Assembly (NCBI GenBank): GCA_016718655.1
Contig: JADKCV010000021.1
Coordinates: 6,905 to 70,904, forward strand
Source of the DNA: Flavobacteriales bacterium
GTDB lineage: Bacteria > Bacteroidota > Bacteroidia > Flavobacteriales_F > PHOS-HE28
Length of the DNA stretch: 64,000 bases
Direction: 5' to 3'
Position 1 is the first letter of the stretch. Each line of letters opens with the position of its first letter. Of this stretch, positions 51,251 through 59,076 are shown piece after piece. Below the pieces are notes generated by a model. That model had not been told where the DNA came from. It searched no databases and saw nothing but the letters and a program-made list of their open reading frames with translations. The translations under genes were made by a program, and so were the position numbers.

Positions 51251-51712
51251 ATGCGCCTTCGCTGGCCGATACCCTTGCTCGTGGCCGGGCATACCGCGCT
51301 GTTGGCGGCATATACCCTGCCAGCCGACCTTGTCCCGTTACGGACGCGTGCTTTGGCCATCGCCTATGTCCGTCCACTGTTCCACCAGCAATGGCGTCTG
51401 TTCGCACCCGATCCTCCACTTTGCTCATGCCAGTTGCAAGTGACCGATGCGAATGGAAGATGGGTAGGCTTGGGTGAGGACCACCCGCATTACCTGTATC
51501 GCCGCATGGTCAGGGGCATGGCGTGGAACGCGCAGCGTGGGGTGGTGGAAGGCCACACACGCGTGGAGCCGGTGATCGCCGAAGCCATCGGGCGCTTGCT
51601 CCGTGATCAAGGATCATCCGTCGGTCCGGTGCGGCTGGTGGAGCGCTGCATCACCGATCCCGAGCGGCCGCACCAACGGGAGGAACGCATCACACCATTG
51701 GTCCTGCGATGA
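51251..51712 (+). CDS. DUF5819-like membrane-anchored protein
   Basis: A 153-residue protein with one N-terminal transmembrane segment (about residues 7-25, 'PLLVAGHTALLAAYTLP') and a short extracytoplasmic domain that begins with 'FHQQWRLFAPDPP'. This is the hallmark of DUF5819-type proteins. The rest is beta-rich ('SCQLQVTDANGRWVGLG'). Its stop overlaps the ATG of the HTTM-like gene (ATGA), so the two are coupled, as is common for this family. Role unknown. The start at 51251 opens the membrane segment; longer starts read over the fumarylacetoacetase gene. Confidence 0.7.
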   Translation: MRLRWPIPLLVAGHTALLAAYTLPADLVPLRTRALAIAYVRPLFHQQWRLFAPDPPLCSCQLQVTDANGRWVGLGEDHPHYLYRRMVRGMAWNAQRGVVEGHTRVEPVIAEAIGRLLRDQGSSVGPVRLVERCITDPERPHQREERITPLVLR

Positions 51713-52533
51713 CAGCCGCACCCACCACCATCAGGCTGTTCCGTTTCGCGCTACACCTCTGGATGTTGGGCTTCCTGCTCTCGGTACTTCCCGTGTTGGA
51801 TGTGCTCTATATCGAGCCCCTGTCCCCGCGCTGGGTCCCGCCGGGTCCGTTCGCTCGGATCACGCATACGATCGGGGCGGCATCGATGGCGATGGCCTCG
51901 CCGGTGATGGTGGCGGTGGGCATTGTTCTGGCTCTTGTGGGGCTCTTCCGTCGCTCTGGAGTGATCGCCGCGCTGGTCCTTTGGTGGGTCCAGATCAACC
52001 TCATGGGTCAGGCGTGGTTGGCAGGAAGTGGCGGACAACAGTTGATGGCCGTGGTCCTGTTCTGGAACATCGGCCTGTCGGTTGCCGAAGGTTCCCCCGG
52101 TTCATGGCGGAACGGGTTGCGCACCTTGTCCTTCTGGATGATCCGATCACAGCTGGTGTTGGCCTATGCGGTCACTGCGGTCCACAAGCTCACCGGAGTG
52201 CTTTGGCCGAGCGGCGATGCCATTGGCGTGGTGCTCACGGATGAGGCCTTCGCGCCATCGCTCGTGGCGAACTGGCCCGTGCTCTGCCACCTGGTCACTT
52301 GGGCTGTGCTGGTCTTGCAGTGTACCATTCCGTTCGCGCTGTGGTGGCGCCGCACCCGCGTTGCATGGCTGCTCGCCGCCATGGCGTTCCACCTGGCCAC
52401 GGCGATTTGGCTCGATATCCCGGAGATGGGTTTCGCTTTCTGTGTGGTGCTGCTGATCCAGCTCTCTGAGGCGGAGGGTCAGTGGATCATGAACAGGCTC
52501 GGACAGGCACGGGGCACTCCGTCATTGCCTTAG
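51709..52533 (+). CDS. HTTM-like multi-pass membrane protein
   Basis: A 274-residue membrane protein with about six or seven transmembrane segments. The pattern 'YAVTAVHKLTGVLWPSGDAIGVVL' (shortened) followed by 'TWAVLVLQCTIPFALWWRRTRVAWLLAAMAFHL' (shortened) is typical of the HTTM (horizontally transferred transmembrane) domain shared with vitamin K-dependent gamma-carboxylase. The Lys of 'VHKLTG' is conserved. Catalytic activity in short bacterial members is unknown. It is coupled to the DUF5819-like gene and converges with the SGNH gene, overlapping it by 12 nt. Confidence 0.75.
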   Translation: MTAAPTTIRLFRFALHLWMLGFLLSVLPVLDVLYIEPLSPRWVPPGPFARITHTIGAASMAMASPVMVAVGIVLALVGLFRRSGVIAALVLWWVQINLMGQAWLAGSGGQQLMAVVLFWNIGLSVAEGSPGSWRNGLRTLSFWMIRSQLVLAYAVTAVHKLTGVLWPSGDAIGVVLTDEAFAPSLVANWPVLCHLVTWAVLVLQCTIPFALWWRRTRVAWLLAAMAFHLATAIWLDIPEMGFAFCVVLLIQLSEAEGQWIMNRLGQARGTPSLP

Positions 52534-53442
52534 GATCGAATCCAACTTGGATGCGATGATGCTGGTCAGCTTGCGATTCCCCGCAGCGTTCAAGTGGTCG
52601 GCATCACTGAAATCATCCGTGTCGAAACGGGGATCGGCAAGAAGGTCCACGTACATGATGCGATCGGAAGGAGAGGCGAGCCCACGCGGAATACGCTGAG
52701 AGAGGGCAAGCTGTGTGGCGTGGAGGTGTCTGCGATACAACGAATGACCAGGAGGTGCGAACATGAGCACTGGGGTTCGATGCTGCTTGGCAATGCGAAC
52801 AATGGCTTCCAATTCCTTCAGACTGGTTGCGAAGGTCAAGGGACTTCTGGCGTGGTGACGATCGGCGGCTTTGATACCGTCCAGTTCGAAGTCGACATTG
52901 TCCCGCGTCTTGCCCAGCACTCCTCCCCAAGGCTGCACCGTGAGGTTGTTCCTACCGTGGAACCAATTCCCATGAATGGAACGAAGAAGATCGGATGCCC
53001 GGCCGTTGAGTAGTTCCAAATGATCCTTTGCCGCTCGTCCTTGTCCGTATTGACCCATGTAGATGACGTAGTTCTTAAGCCTCCAACTTTCCTTGTCCTG
53101 GTCCATCTGCTTACCAATGGAGGCATAGGAGGTCGATAGGACGATGGCCTTCAGATGAGGTAGATGATCGATATACCGCTTCAGTAGCAGGTGGTCCAAC
53201 CGGTGGTCTTGTGAAGGATGTGCGGCATTGAAACCGCGGTAACCCAGTTGTGTGGGGTCCACACCATTGTATGCATGTGAATTCCCAAGGATTAGGACCT
53301 CCACGCTGTCGCCATGGTCGAGTAATTGGTCATCGATATAGGCGTAGTTGTTCGGTATGCGACGCAGAGCGAATTCGACCAGGGCCAATAGCATCAACAC
53401 GGGTAGTGCGAACCTCAGGGATCGGTGCAGGAACCAGGACAT
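52522..53442 (-). CDS. SGNH-like acyltransferase partner of the MBOAT protein
   Basis: A 306-residue protein with an N-terminal transmembrane anchor (about 10-25, 'ALPVLMLLALVEF') and an extracytoplasmic SGNH-fold domain. Block I is 'LILGNSHAYNGVDP' with the catalytic Ser, and the closing acid-base pair is in 'DADHLNAAGN'. The start at 53442 lies 2 nt after the MBOAT stop and is preferred over 53526. In alginate and teichoic-acid systems, an MBOAT passes the acyl group across the membrane and an SGNH protein (AlgX/AlgJ-like, DltD-like) attaches it. The acceptor here is unknown but likely a surface glycan. Confidence 0.8.
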   Translation of the reverse strand: MSWFLHRSLRFALPVLMLLALVEFALRRIPNNYAYIDDQLLDHGDSVEVLILGNSHAYNGVDPTQLGYRGFNAAHPSQDHRLDHLLLKRYIDHLPHLKAIVLSTSYASIGKQMDQDKESWRLKNYVIYMGQYGQGRAAKDHLELLNGRASDLLRSIHGNWFHGRNNLTVQPWGGVLGKTRDNVDFELDGIKAADRHHARSPLTFATSLKELEAIVRIAKQHRTPVLMFAPPGHSLYRRHLHATQLALSQRIPRGLASPSDRIMYVDLLADPRFDTDDFSDADHLNAAGNRKLTSIIASKLDSILRQ

Positions 53443-53444
53443 GG

Positions 53445-54902
53445 TCAGAACTGGAAGTAGATGAAGGTCTGCTCGGACCCGGTGTGATAAAGCACGGTGA
53501 TGATGATCGTATAGTAAAGCGGCCAACGTAACACTACGGGTAGTCGTTGGTCCAACTCCGCAAGTGCATGTTGTCGTTCACGGGCGATCCACTCCGTGAC
53601 CAACAAGAGCCATATGAAGGGCATTGGTCCTCTGATCAGCAGGTCCTTTAGCAGAAGTAATAGTTGACCGGGGTGCTGTAGGAGACCGCTAGGGATGGAA
53701 CTCAAAATGGAGATGGCAGTGGTGATGTCCGGAGCGCGGAAGAACACCCAAGCGATATCGACAAGAATGAACGTGACGACCATTCGGGTCGCATCGATCA
53801 GGGAAGGTAGGAAACGTCCAGGAGCGACAGTGCCTGTGTGGGCCCTGTTCGACCGGGCGAGAAGCAACGGAAGGAATAACATGGCATGGAAGGCACCCCA
53901 TGCGATGAAGGTGTAATTGGCACCGTGCCAGGATCCGCTCACCAGGAAGATGATGAACGTGTTCCGCACCCGTTGTAGGGTGCCGCCCCTGCTTCCACCA
54001 AGAGGTATGTAGAGGTAGTCCCGGAACCACGTGCTCAAGGAAATGTGCCATCGGCGCCAGAACTCACCGATGTCCCTGCTGAAATAGGGGTATGCGAAGT
54101 TGCGCATGAGATCGATGCCGAAGAGCCGTGCAGTTCCGATCGCGATATCACTATACCCACCGAAGTCCCCATAGATCTGGAATGCGAAGAGCACTGCACC
54201 CAGGACCAGGTCACTGGCCGAGCGGTCGTGGTGGTTCTCGAACAGCAGGTTCACCAATGGTGCGCATTGGTCCGCGATCACCACCTTCTTGAAGAACCCC
54301 CAAAGTATCTGGCGAGCGCCATCCACTGCCTGACGACGGTCGAATGTTCGGGAACGTTGGAATTGCGGTAGTAGTGCAGTACCCCGTTCGATCGGTCCTG
54401 CCACCAGTTGTGGGAAGAACATGAGGTACGCCCCGAATTCCATCGGGTCCTTCGTGGGTTGGAGATCACCCCGCTTCACATCGATGGTGTAGCTCAGGCT
54501 CTGGAACGTGTAGAAGCTGATGCCGACGGGAAGCACGATACCGAGCGTTCGTGCATCGAAGGACATGCCGAGCAGGGAGAACGCGTCGATGAACGACAGA
54601 ACGAAGAAATCGTAGTATTTGAAGAAACCCAGCATGCCCAGGTTCCCGACCAAGCTGACGCCCATCCAGAACCGACGCCATGGCATGGTCCGACTTCGAG
54701 CGAGAAGTTGTGCCGCGAAGAAATCCAGCGATCCATTGACGATCACCAAGCCGAGAAAACGCCAGTCCCACCAGCCGTAGAAGAACAGGCTCGAAGCTAG
54801 AAGCCAGACATTCCCGCGCTGGTAAGAGGTGCGCTCCAGTAACCAGAACACACCGAACACGATCGGCAGGAACAGAGCGAACTCAATGGAGTTGAATAGC
54901 AT
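53445..54902 (-). CDS. MBOAT-family O-acyltransferase (AlgI-like)
   Basis: A 485-residue polytopic membrane protein of about ten segments. Signatures are 'MLFNSIEFALFLPIVF' at the start, 'GFFKYYDFF', 'PVGISFYTFQSLSYTID', 'LVAGPIER' and 'SGSWHGANYTFIAWGAFHA', with the second His being the catalytic residue. These belong to AlgI-type O-acetyltransferases that move acyl groups to periplasmic or surface polymers. The following SGNH gene starts 2 nt later. It is the first gene of a two-gene unit. Confidence 0.93.
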   Translation of the reverse strand: MLFNSIEFALFLPIVFGVFWLLERTSYQRGNVWLLASSLFFYGWWDWRFLGLVIVNGSLDFFAAQLLARSRTMPWRRFWMGVSLVGNLGMLGFFKYYDFFVLSFIDAFSLLGMSFDARTLGIVLPVGISFYTFQSLSYTIDVKRGDLQPTKDPMEFGAYLMFFPQLVAGPIERGTALLPQFQRSRTFDRRQAVDGARQILWGFFKKVVIADQCAPLVNLLFENHHDRSASDLVLGAVLFAFQIYGDFGGYSDIAIGTARLFGIDLMRNFAYPYFSRDIGEFWRRWHISLSTWFRDYLYIPLGGSRGGTLQRVRNTFIIFLVSGSWHGANYTFIAWGAFHAMLFLPLLLARSNRAHTGTVAPGRFLPSLIDATRMVVTFILVDIAWVFFRAPDITTAISILSSIPSGLLQHPGQLLLLLKDLLIRGPMPFIWLLLVTEWIARERQHALAELDQRLPVVLRWPLYYTIIITVLYHTGSEQTFIYFQF

Positions 54903-55041
54903 CGTTAGCGCGACCTGAACGGGTCCTCGAAGGAACGAAATGCGAGCTTAGCGTACGTGTCGGTGATGTTCAAAGGCGATCATACGATGCTGGCAACGGC
55001 TCACCAAGAACAGAAAACGCGAACCCTTCGGTTCTGTCAGG

Positions 55042-55872
55042 TCACCTTGTACGATCCCTACCCAACCGCACCGCTCCCCCCGCCACGATGGCATGCTGGA
55101 TGAACCCGAAGTGCTGAAAGGCATGGTCCTCCGCTCGGCCGGTGGTGAGCACGTGCGGCAGGGTGATGTACCCGGTACGGACCATGTTCCGCACGAAGAA
55201 GTGCTTCAAGAAGGTGACGTGGAAGCCCGCTTGGATACCCGCACCGGCCCCGGCGACGTTGAACCGATTGTTCAGCCCATCACCGAACACGCGTACATCG
55301 CTGCGCGCGATGACGGGTCCCGCATGCACACCGAGGTAGGCGCGCAGGTCGGAACGTTGAGCAGAACCGGTCCAGAGTGTGTGGTAATGGTCCAGGTCCA
55401 CGCTCAACAGGTTGAGCCCATCGGTGTGCTCGTAGCGGAGCACGTTCGTATCGAGTACCAGCGTTGGGGTCGCTGTGCGCTCCCACTTCGTGGAAAGCTC
55501 ACCGGTCCAGGCCACCTCCTGGTCCTGCACCATCACGTACTTCATATGGTCCAAGCCCAGCGAGATCGACCAGTTCTCCTTGAACTGCCAGCCGATGCGG
55601 TAGTTGTACTGCGGATACCAGATGTACTTGGGGTTGAAATAGGTGTCGAAGGCGAATCGGTGCGGCCGATCGGTGGCCTTCACGTCCTTAAGTGTCAAAC
55701 TGTATCCGGGGCCTTCCAAGTGGATATCACTGGTGGTGAACGCGCTCCGGTTGTAGCCCCACGCCAGGAAGAGCCGACCCCGGTGTTCCATCCGGGCCTG
55801 CGCCATGGAGGTGAGCAAGCTCAACGCCAGGCAAGCCGACATCAACGGGCGTGCGAGCAAGCCTAAGGGCAT
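55042..55872 (-). CDS. Predicted outer-membrane beta-barrel protein
   Basis: A 276-residue protein with a signal peptide (about 1-26, ending 'SMAQA'). Amphipathic strands follow, such as 'GRLFLAWGYNRSAF', 'YRIGWQFKENWSISLGLDHMKY' and 'AYLGVHAGPVIA', consistent with an outer-membrane barrel. No family name can be given. It lies 3 nt after the thioesterase stop, so it is likely the last gene of the exosortase-glyA operon. An internal ATG at residue 11 is an alternative start. Confidence 0.65.
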   Translation of the reverse strand: MPLGLLARPLMSACLALSLLTSMAQARMEHRGRLFLAWGYNRSAFTTSDIHLEGPGYSLTLKDVKATDRPHRFAFDTYFNPKYIWYPQYNYRIGWQFKENWSISLGLDHMKYVMVQDQEVAWTGELSTKWERTATPTLVLDTNVLRYEHTDGLNLLSVDLDHYHTLWTGSAQRSDLRAYLGVHAGPVIARSDVRVFGDGLNNRFNVAGAGAGIQAGFHVTFLKHFFVRNMVRTGYITLPHVLTTGRAEDHAFQHFGFIQHAIVAGGAVRLGRDRTR

Positions 55873-55875
55873 GGT

Positions 55876-56319
55876 TCAAACCGTTGGGGAGGATCCTGCT
55901 GCTGCACGTGGGATACGATCCAGGATGTTCAAGGCCATTTCCGGGGGAGCGGTGAGCTTGCGGGTGCGGGTGTTCATCCAAGCGCCTTCGACGATCAATA
56001 AGGCGCAGTGTGTGCCATCCTCCTTGGTGAAGGTATGTGCGAAGGAGAACCGTGACCGGTCGGCGCTGATGGAACGGATCTCCAGGTCCACGAACACCGT
56101 GTCATGCAGGCCGATCTCACGACGGAACGTGCATTCCTCGCGGAACAGGACCGGCCCGAATTCATGCGCGCGCATCACCTCCATGGTCAACCCGAACTCC
56201 GCAAGCACATCCATGCGCTGCTGGGCACACAGGTCGTAGAACACCGAGTGCCGCAGGTGGAAGTTGGCATCGATGTCAGACCAACGCAGGTTCAGTTTGG
56301 TGCGATGCCCGTTGCTCAT
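55876..56319 (-). CDS. Acyl-CoA thioesterase, hotdog fold (4HBT)
   Basis: A 147-residue hotdog-fold thioesterase of the 4HBT/YbgC-like group. The family hallmark is near the N-terminus: 'LRWSDIDANFHLRHSVFYDLC', with the catalytic Asp ('SDIDANFH') and the adjacent His/Asn. Strands 'RREIGLHDTVFVDLEI' and 'FSFAHTFTKEDG' complete the fold. It hydrolyses acyl-CoA; the substrate is unknown. Its ATG overlaps the glyA stop (ATGA), so it is translationally coupled to glyA. Confidence 0.88.
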   Translation of the reverse strand: MSNGHRTKLNLRWSDIDANFHLRHSVFYDLCAQQRMDVLAEFGLTMEVMRAHEFGPVLFREECTFRREIGLHDTVFVDLEIRSISADRSRFSFAHTFTKEDGTHCALLIVEGAWMNTRTRKLTAPPEMALNILDRIPRAAAGSSPTV

Positions 56320-57594
56320 GATCCAGGATACAGCGACCGCAGCCGCATCATGCCGTTCACCTGGAACCGGATGCGGTCCAGTTCGGCCTTGTCGTCCTTA
56401 TGCATCAGAGCGGCGTCGATCAGTTGGACGATCTGGGCGCATTCGGCCTCCTTCAACCCGCGTGTGGTGGTCGCGGCGGTACCGATCCGGATGCCACTGG
56501 TCACGAAGGGGCTCTGCGTATCGAAGGGCACCATGTTCTTGTTCACGGTGATGTCCGCGATGCCCAGGACCCGTTCCGCTTCCTTGCCGGTGATGTCCTT
56601 GTTGCGAAGGTCGATCAGCATGGAATGGTTGTCCGTTCCTCCGCTGATGATGTGGTACCCCTTCTCGGTGAACGCTTTGGCCATGGCTTGGGCGTTCAGG
56701 ATGACCTGTTGGCCGTAGTGCTTGAAGGAGGGTGCGAGCGCTTCGCCGAACGCCACGGCCTTGGCTGCGATGACGTGCTCCAAGGGACCGCCCTGGGTGC
56801 CTGGGAACACCGCACTGTCCATGATGGCGCTCAACATACGCACCTCGCCCTTGGGCGTGGTGAGGCCCCACGGGTTGGGCATGTCCTGGCCCATCATGAT
56901 CAAGCCGCCACGGGGACCGCGCAGGGTCTTGTGGGTGGTGGTGGTCACCACGTGGCAATGGGGCAGGGGGTCGTTCAGCAGTTTGGCGGCGATGAGGCCC
57001 GCAGGGTGGCTCACGTCGGCCAAGAGGATGGCGCCCACCTCATCGGCGATCGCCCTGAACCCGGCATAGTCCCAGTCGCGGCTGTAGGCGCTGGCACCGC
57101 AAATGATCATCTTCGGCCGCTCCTTGCGCGCCATCTCCGCCACATCCTCCAGATGAACCCGGCCCGGTCTCCTGGCGCACGCCATAGAAGGTGGGGCGGT
57201 AGAGCTTACCGCTGAAGTTCACCGGACTGCCATGGGTCAGGTGCCCCCCATGGCTGAGGTCGAATCCAAGAATGGTATCGCCGGGTTTGAGGCAGGCCAG
57301 CATCACCGCGGCATTGGCTTGGGCGCCACTGTGCGGCTGCACGTTGGCCCACGCTGCGCCGAAGAGGCGCTTCACCCGATCGATGGCCAGGTTCTCCACC
57401 TGGTCCACGAATTCACAGCCCCCGTAATACCGCTTGGCAGGAAGCCCTTCGGCGTACTTGTTGGTGAGCACCGATCCCATGGCGGCCAGCACTTGTTCGC
57501 TCACGTAGTTCTCACTGGCGATGAGTTCCAGACCCTTGGTCTGACGCCATTTCTCCTGCTCGATCAGGTTGAAGATCTCGGTATCGGGGTGCAT
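56316..57594 (-). CDS. glyA: Serine hydroxymethyltransferase (frameshifted in this sequence)
   Basis: PLP enzyme that converts serine and tetrahydrofolate to glycine and 5,10-methylene-tetrahydrofolate. Two overlapping ORFs together give a full-length protein of about 425 residues. The upstream part runs from 'MHPDTEIFNLIEQEKW' to 'FYGVRQETG', and the downstream part continues 'GRVHLEDVAEMARK' to the end. The PLP Lys motif 'TTTTHKTLRGPRGG' is intact. The frame changes in the sequence GGGCCGGG (minus strand); the plus strand has one C too many in the CCC at 57163-57165. Removing one base restores a perfect family match. Because the enzyme is central to one-carbon metabolism, an assembly error is more likely than a dead gene. 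The start at 57594 is the family start. Confidence 0.88.
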
Positions 57595-57644
57595 GACCTG
57601 GGCCCACGCATCGGAGCGGGGTTGCCAAAGGTAGCCGGTGGCCG

Positions 57645-58100
57645 TTATCCCACAGGACGGACCCGAAGCCGCAAGGCTACCCAAAGGACGACCAGGACCA
57701 CCGGGTATTGCAGGGCGTGCAGGAGCTTCACGGAAACGGCCTCCAAGGCGGGAACCGCGGTAAGGTGCAACATCAGGGCCAGTCCGGCGACAGCAAGGAA
57801 CAGCAGGGTGATCACGCGCAGGTACCGATGATCACCGACCAGCACACGTGCAGTGAGGATGGCCAGCGTCCACATCGCTGCGATGAAGGCCACCGCCAGC
57901 CCCCATTTCCAGCGAAGCAACGCGTCCAGGTCCATCCCACCCGTCCAACGTTGGAACACGGAGTGTGCATACGAGAAGGCGCTCCTGCGCGCGAGGTGGT
58001 CGATCTGGTAGTTGAGGTTCAAGAAGAGGAACTCACGGGCAGCGCCCAGCAACAGGGAGACCGGGATCAGGAATACGAGCAGGGTGCGGTGACTGCGCAT
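57645..58100 (-). CDS. XrtX-associated membrane protein
   Basis: A 151-residue membrane protein with four transmembrane segments (about 5-22, 65-82, 95-112 and 125-142). Basic residues lie at the ends. It follows the exosortase gene by 10 nt and fits the small membrane partner found beside XrtX exosortases of Bacteroidota ('RREFLFLNLNYQIDHLARRSAF'-like loop; here 'AREFLFLNLNYQIDH'). Its role in sorting is unknown. It could also be a generic membrane protein; the context is the main support. Confidence 0.7.
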   Translation of the reverse strand: MRSHRTLLVFLIPVSLLLGAAREFLFLNLNYQIDHLARRSAFSYAHSVFQRWTGGMDLDALLRWKWGLAVAFIAAMWTLAILTARVLVGDHRYLRVITLLFLAVAGLALMLHLTAVPALEAVSVKLLHALQYPVVLVVLWVALRLRVRPVG

Positions 58101-58110
58101 CGGACCGGGT

Positions 58111-58668
58111 TCAAACGGTGACCGGACGGGTAGGTCCAGCGAACCGGGTCACCCAGATCCACCACAGCAGGAACACCCAACCATAGACGATCACATAGAA
58201 GGTGTAATCGTGGTTGAAGTTCAGCAGCTCGTAGTCGATGGTGACGATGATGCAGAGCGCTGCGATGCGGAGCACATTGATCACGTGGATGGTCAGGAGA
58301 CCGAAGGCGATGAACCAGGCCTTGTGTCGCCAGGGACCCGGATAGGCCAGCAGGAAGAGGGTGAAGACCGCGAAGAGCCCCACGCCGTTGCACGGATCAC
58401 CGATCCATAACAAGTGCCCGCCTTGGACCCCGATGGTCCGGATCTGCTCTGCATTGAGCGGTTCCTGTAGAAGTTCATAACCCAACACCTCGAGTAGGCC
58501 TCCACTCACCCGGATCAGGTTGTCGATCACAGCGCGGTCGAGCACGCCCCAAGGATGCAACCAGAGTTCATAGGCCAGGTACCAGAGCAAGTATCCGATG
58601 GCTCCCACGACCAGGAAGCGTACCACGGGATCCCGCTTCACCACCGAAGCGGTGAAGGGTGTGGACAT
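58111..58668 (-). CDS. xrtX: Exosortase XrtX-type transpeptidase
   Basis: A 185-residue integral membrane protein of the archaeosortase/exosortase family with about six transmembrane segments. The catalytic triad is intact: Cys93 in 'IGDPCNGVGL', Arg134 in 'VLRIAAL' and His153 in 'NHDYTF'. Exosortases cut C-terminal PEP-CTERM-like signals and are usually linked to extracellular polysaccharide. The short length and Bacteroidota context fit XrtX. Its ATG overlaps by one base the stop of a small protein with a matching C-terminal signal, and its membrane partner follows. Confidence 0.88.
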   Translation of the reverse strand: MSTPFTASVVKRDPVVRFLVVGAIGYLLWYLAYELWLHPWGVLDRAVIDNLIRVSGGLLEVLGYELLQEPLNAEQIRTIGVQGGHLLWIGDPCNGVGLFAVFTLFLLAYPGPWRHKAWFIAFGLLTIHVINVLRIAALCIIVTIDYELLNFNHDYTFYVIVYGWVFLLWWIWVTRFAGPTRPVTV

Positions 58669-58883
58669 CAGTTGGTGCGCTTGGCGGAACGACGCAACTC
58701 CAAGGCCTTCTTACCCCCGAAGAGCGCGCCAGCGGCGATCAGTGCGGAAAGCCCGCCATCGATGGGGATACAGGGAGGAGGCCAGCACGGGGGAGGACCG
58801 TCCAGGGGTTGTGCCATCAGCGCGCTCGCGAACGGGATCGCGATCAGCAGGAACGTGATGGTGATACGCAACGAATTGTTCAT
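58668..58883 (-). CDS. PID-CTERM-like small exported protein, probable exosortase substrate
   Basis: A 71-residue protein, almost only sorting signals. An N-terminal signal peptide (about 1-24, ending 'ALMAQP') is followed by a Pro/Cys-rich segment ('PPPCWPPPC'). The C-terminal cassette has 'IPIDGGLSALIAAGALFGGKK' (21 residues; core PIDGG, hydrophobic helix, basic tail). This is the layout of PID-CTERM sorting signals tied to XrtX exosortases. The mature part would be about 20 residues. The start at 58883 fits; 58904 is less likely. It is the first gene of the operon and has a perfect box TACATTTG 18 nt upstream. Confidence 0.75.
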   Translation of the reverse strand: MNNSLRITITFLLIAIPFASALMAQPLDGPPPCWPPPCIPIDGGLSALIAAGALFGGKKALELRRSAKRTN

Positions 58884-58901
58884 GGTCCTTGTCAGCGGGT
58901 C

Positions 58902-58909
58902 CAAATGTA
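58902..58909 (-). promoter_or_regulatory. Perfect -7 box of the exosortase operon
   Basis: TACATTTG on the minus strand matches TAnnTTTG exactly, 18 nt before the ATG of the PID-CTERM-like gene. It is divergent from the polysaccharide operon promoter about 100 bp away. Confidence 0.6.
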
Positions 58910-59005
58910 GGCGGATCCGGCGAACAATGCCAGTGAAGCTAGCACAGAGTTTTCAACGCCCTTGTGCACCGGGCGCTGTACCCCTCAGGGCGCGGCCCGG
59001 ACAGC

Positions 59006-59013
59006 TATATTTG
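59006..59013 (+). promoter_or_regulatory. Perfect -7 box of the polysaccharide export operon
   Basis: TATATTTG matches TAnnTTTG exactly and lies 63 nt before the ATG at 59077. A small hairpin (CCCTCC 59018-59023 with GGGAGG 59027-59032) follows in the leader. Confidence 0.55.
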
Positions 59014-59076
59014 CCGTCCCTCCGTCGGGAGGCATGCCTCGTTCGTCGGATCACCCGTGGGCGGGGCCGCACACGC

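Noticed and set aside
49252..51477. 741-codon open frame on the plus strand
   Set aside because: It lies antisense to RSH and fumarylacetoacetase, which are both complete with all active-site motifs. The translation is His/Gly/Val-rich without domains. Long antisense frames are expected in GC-rich DNA.
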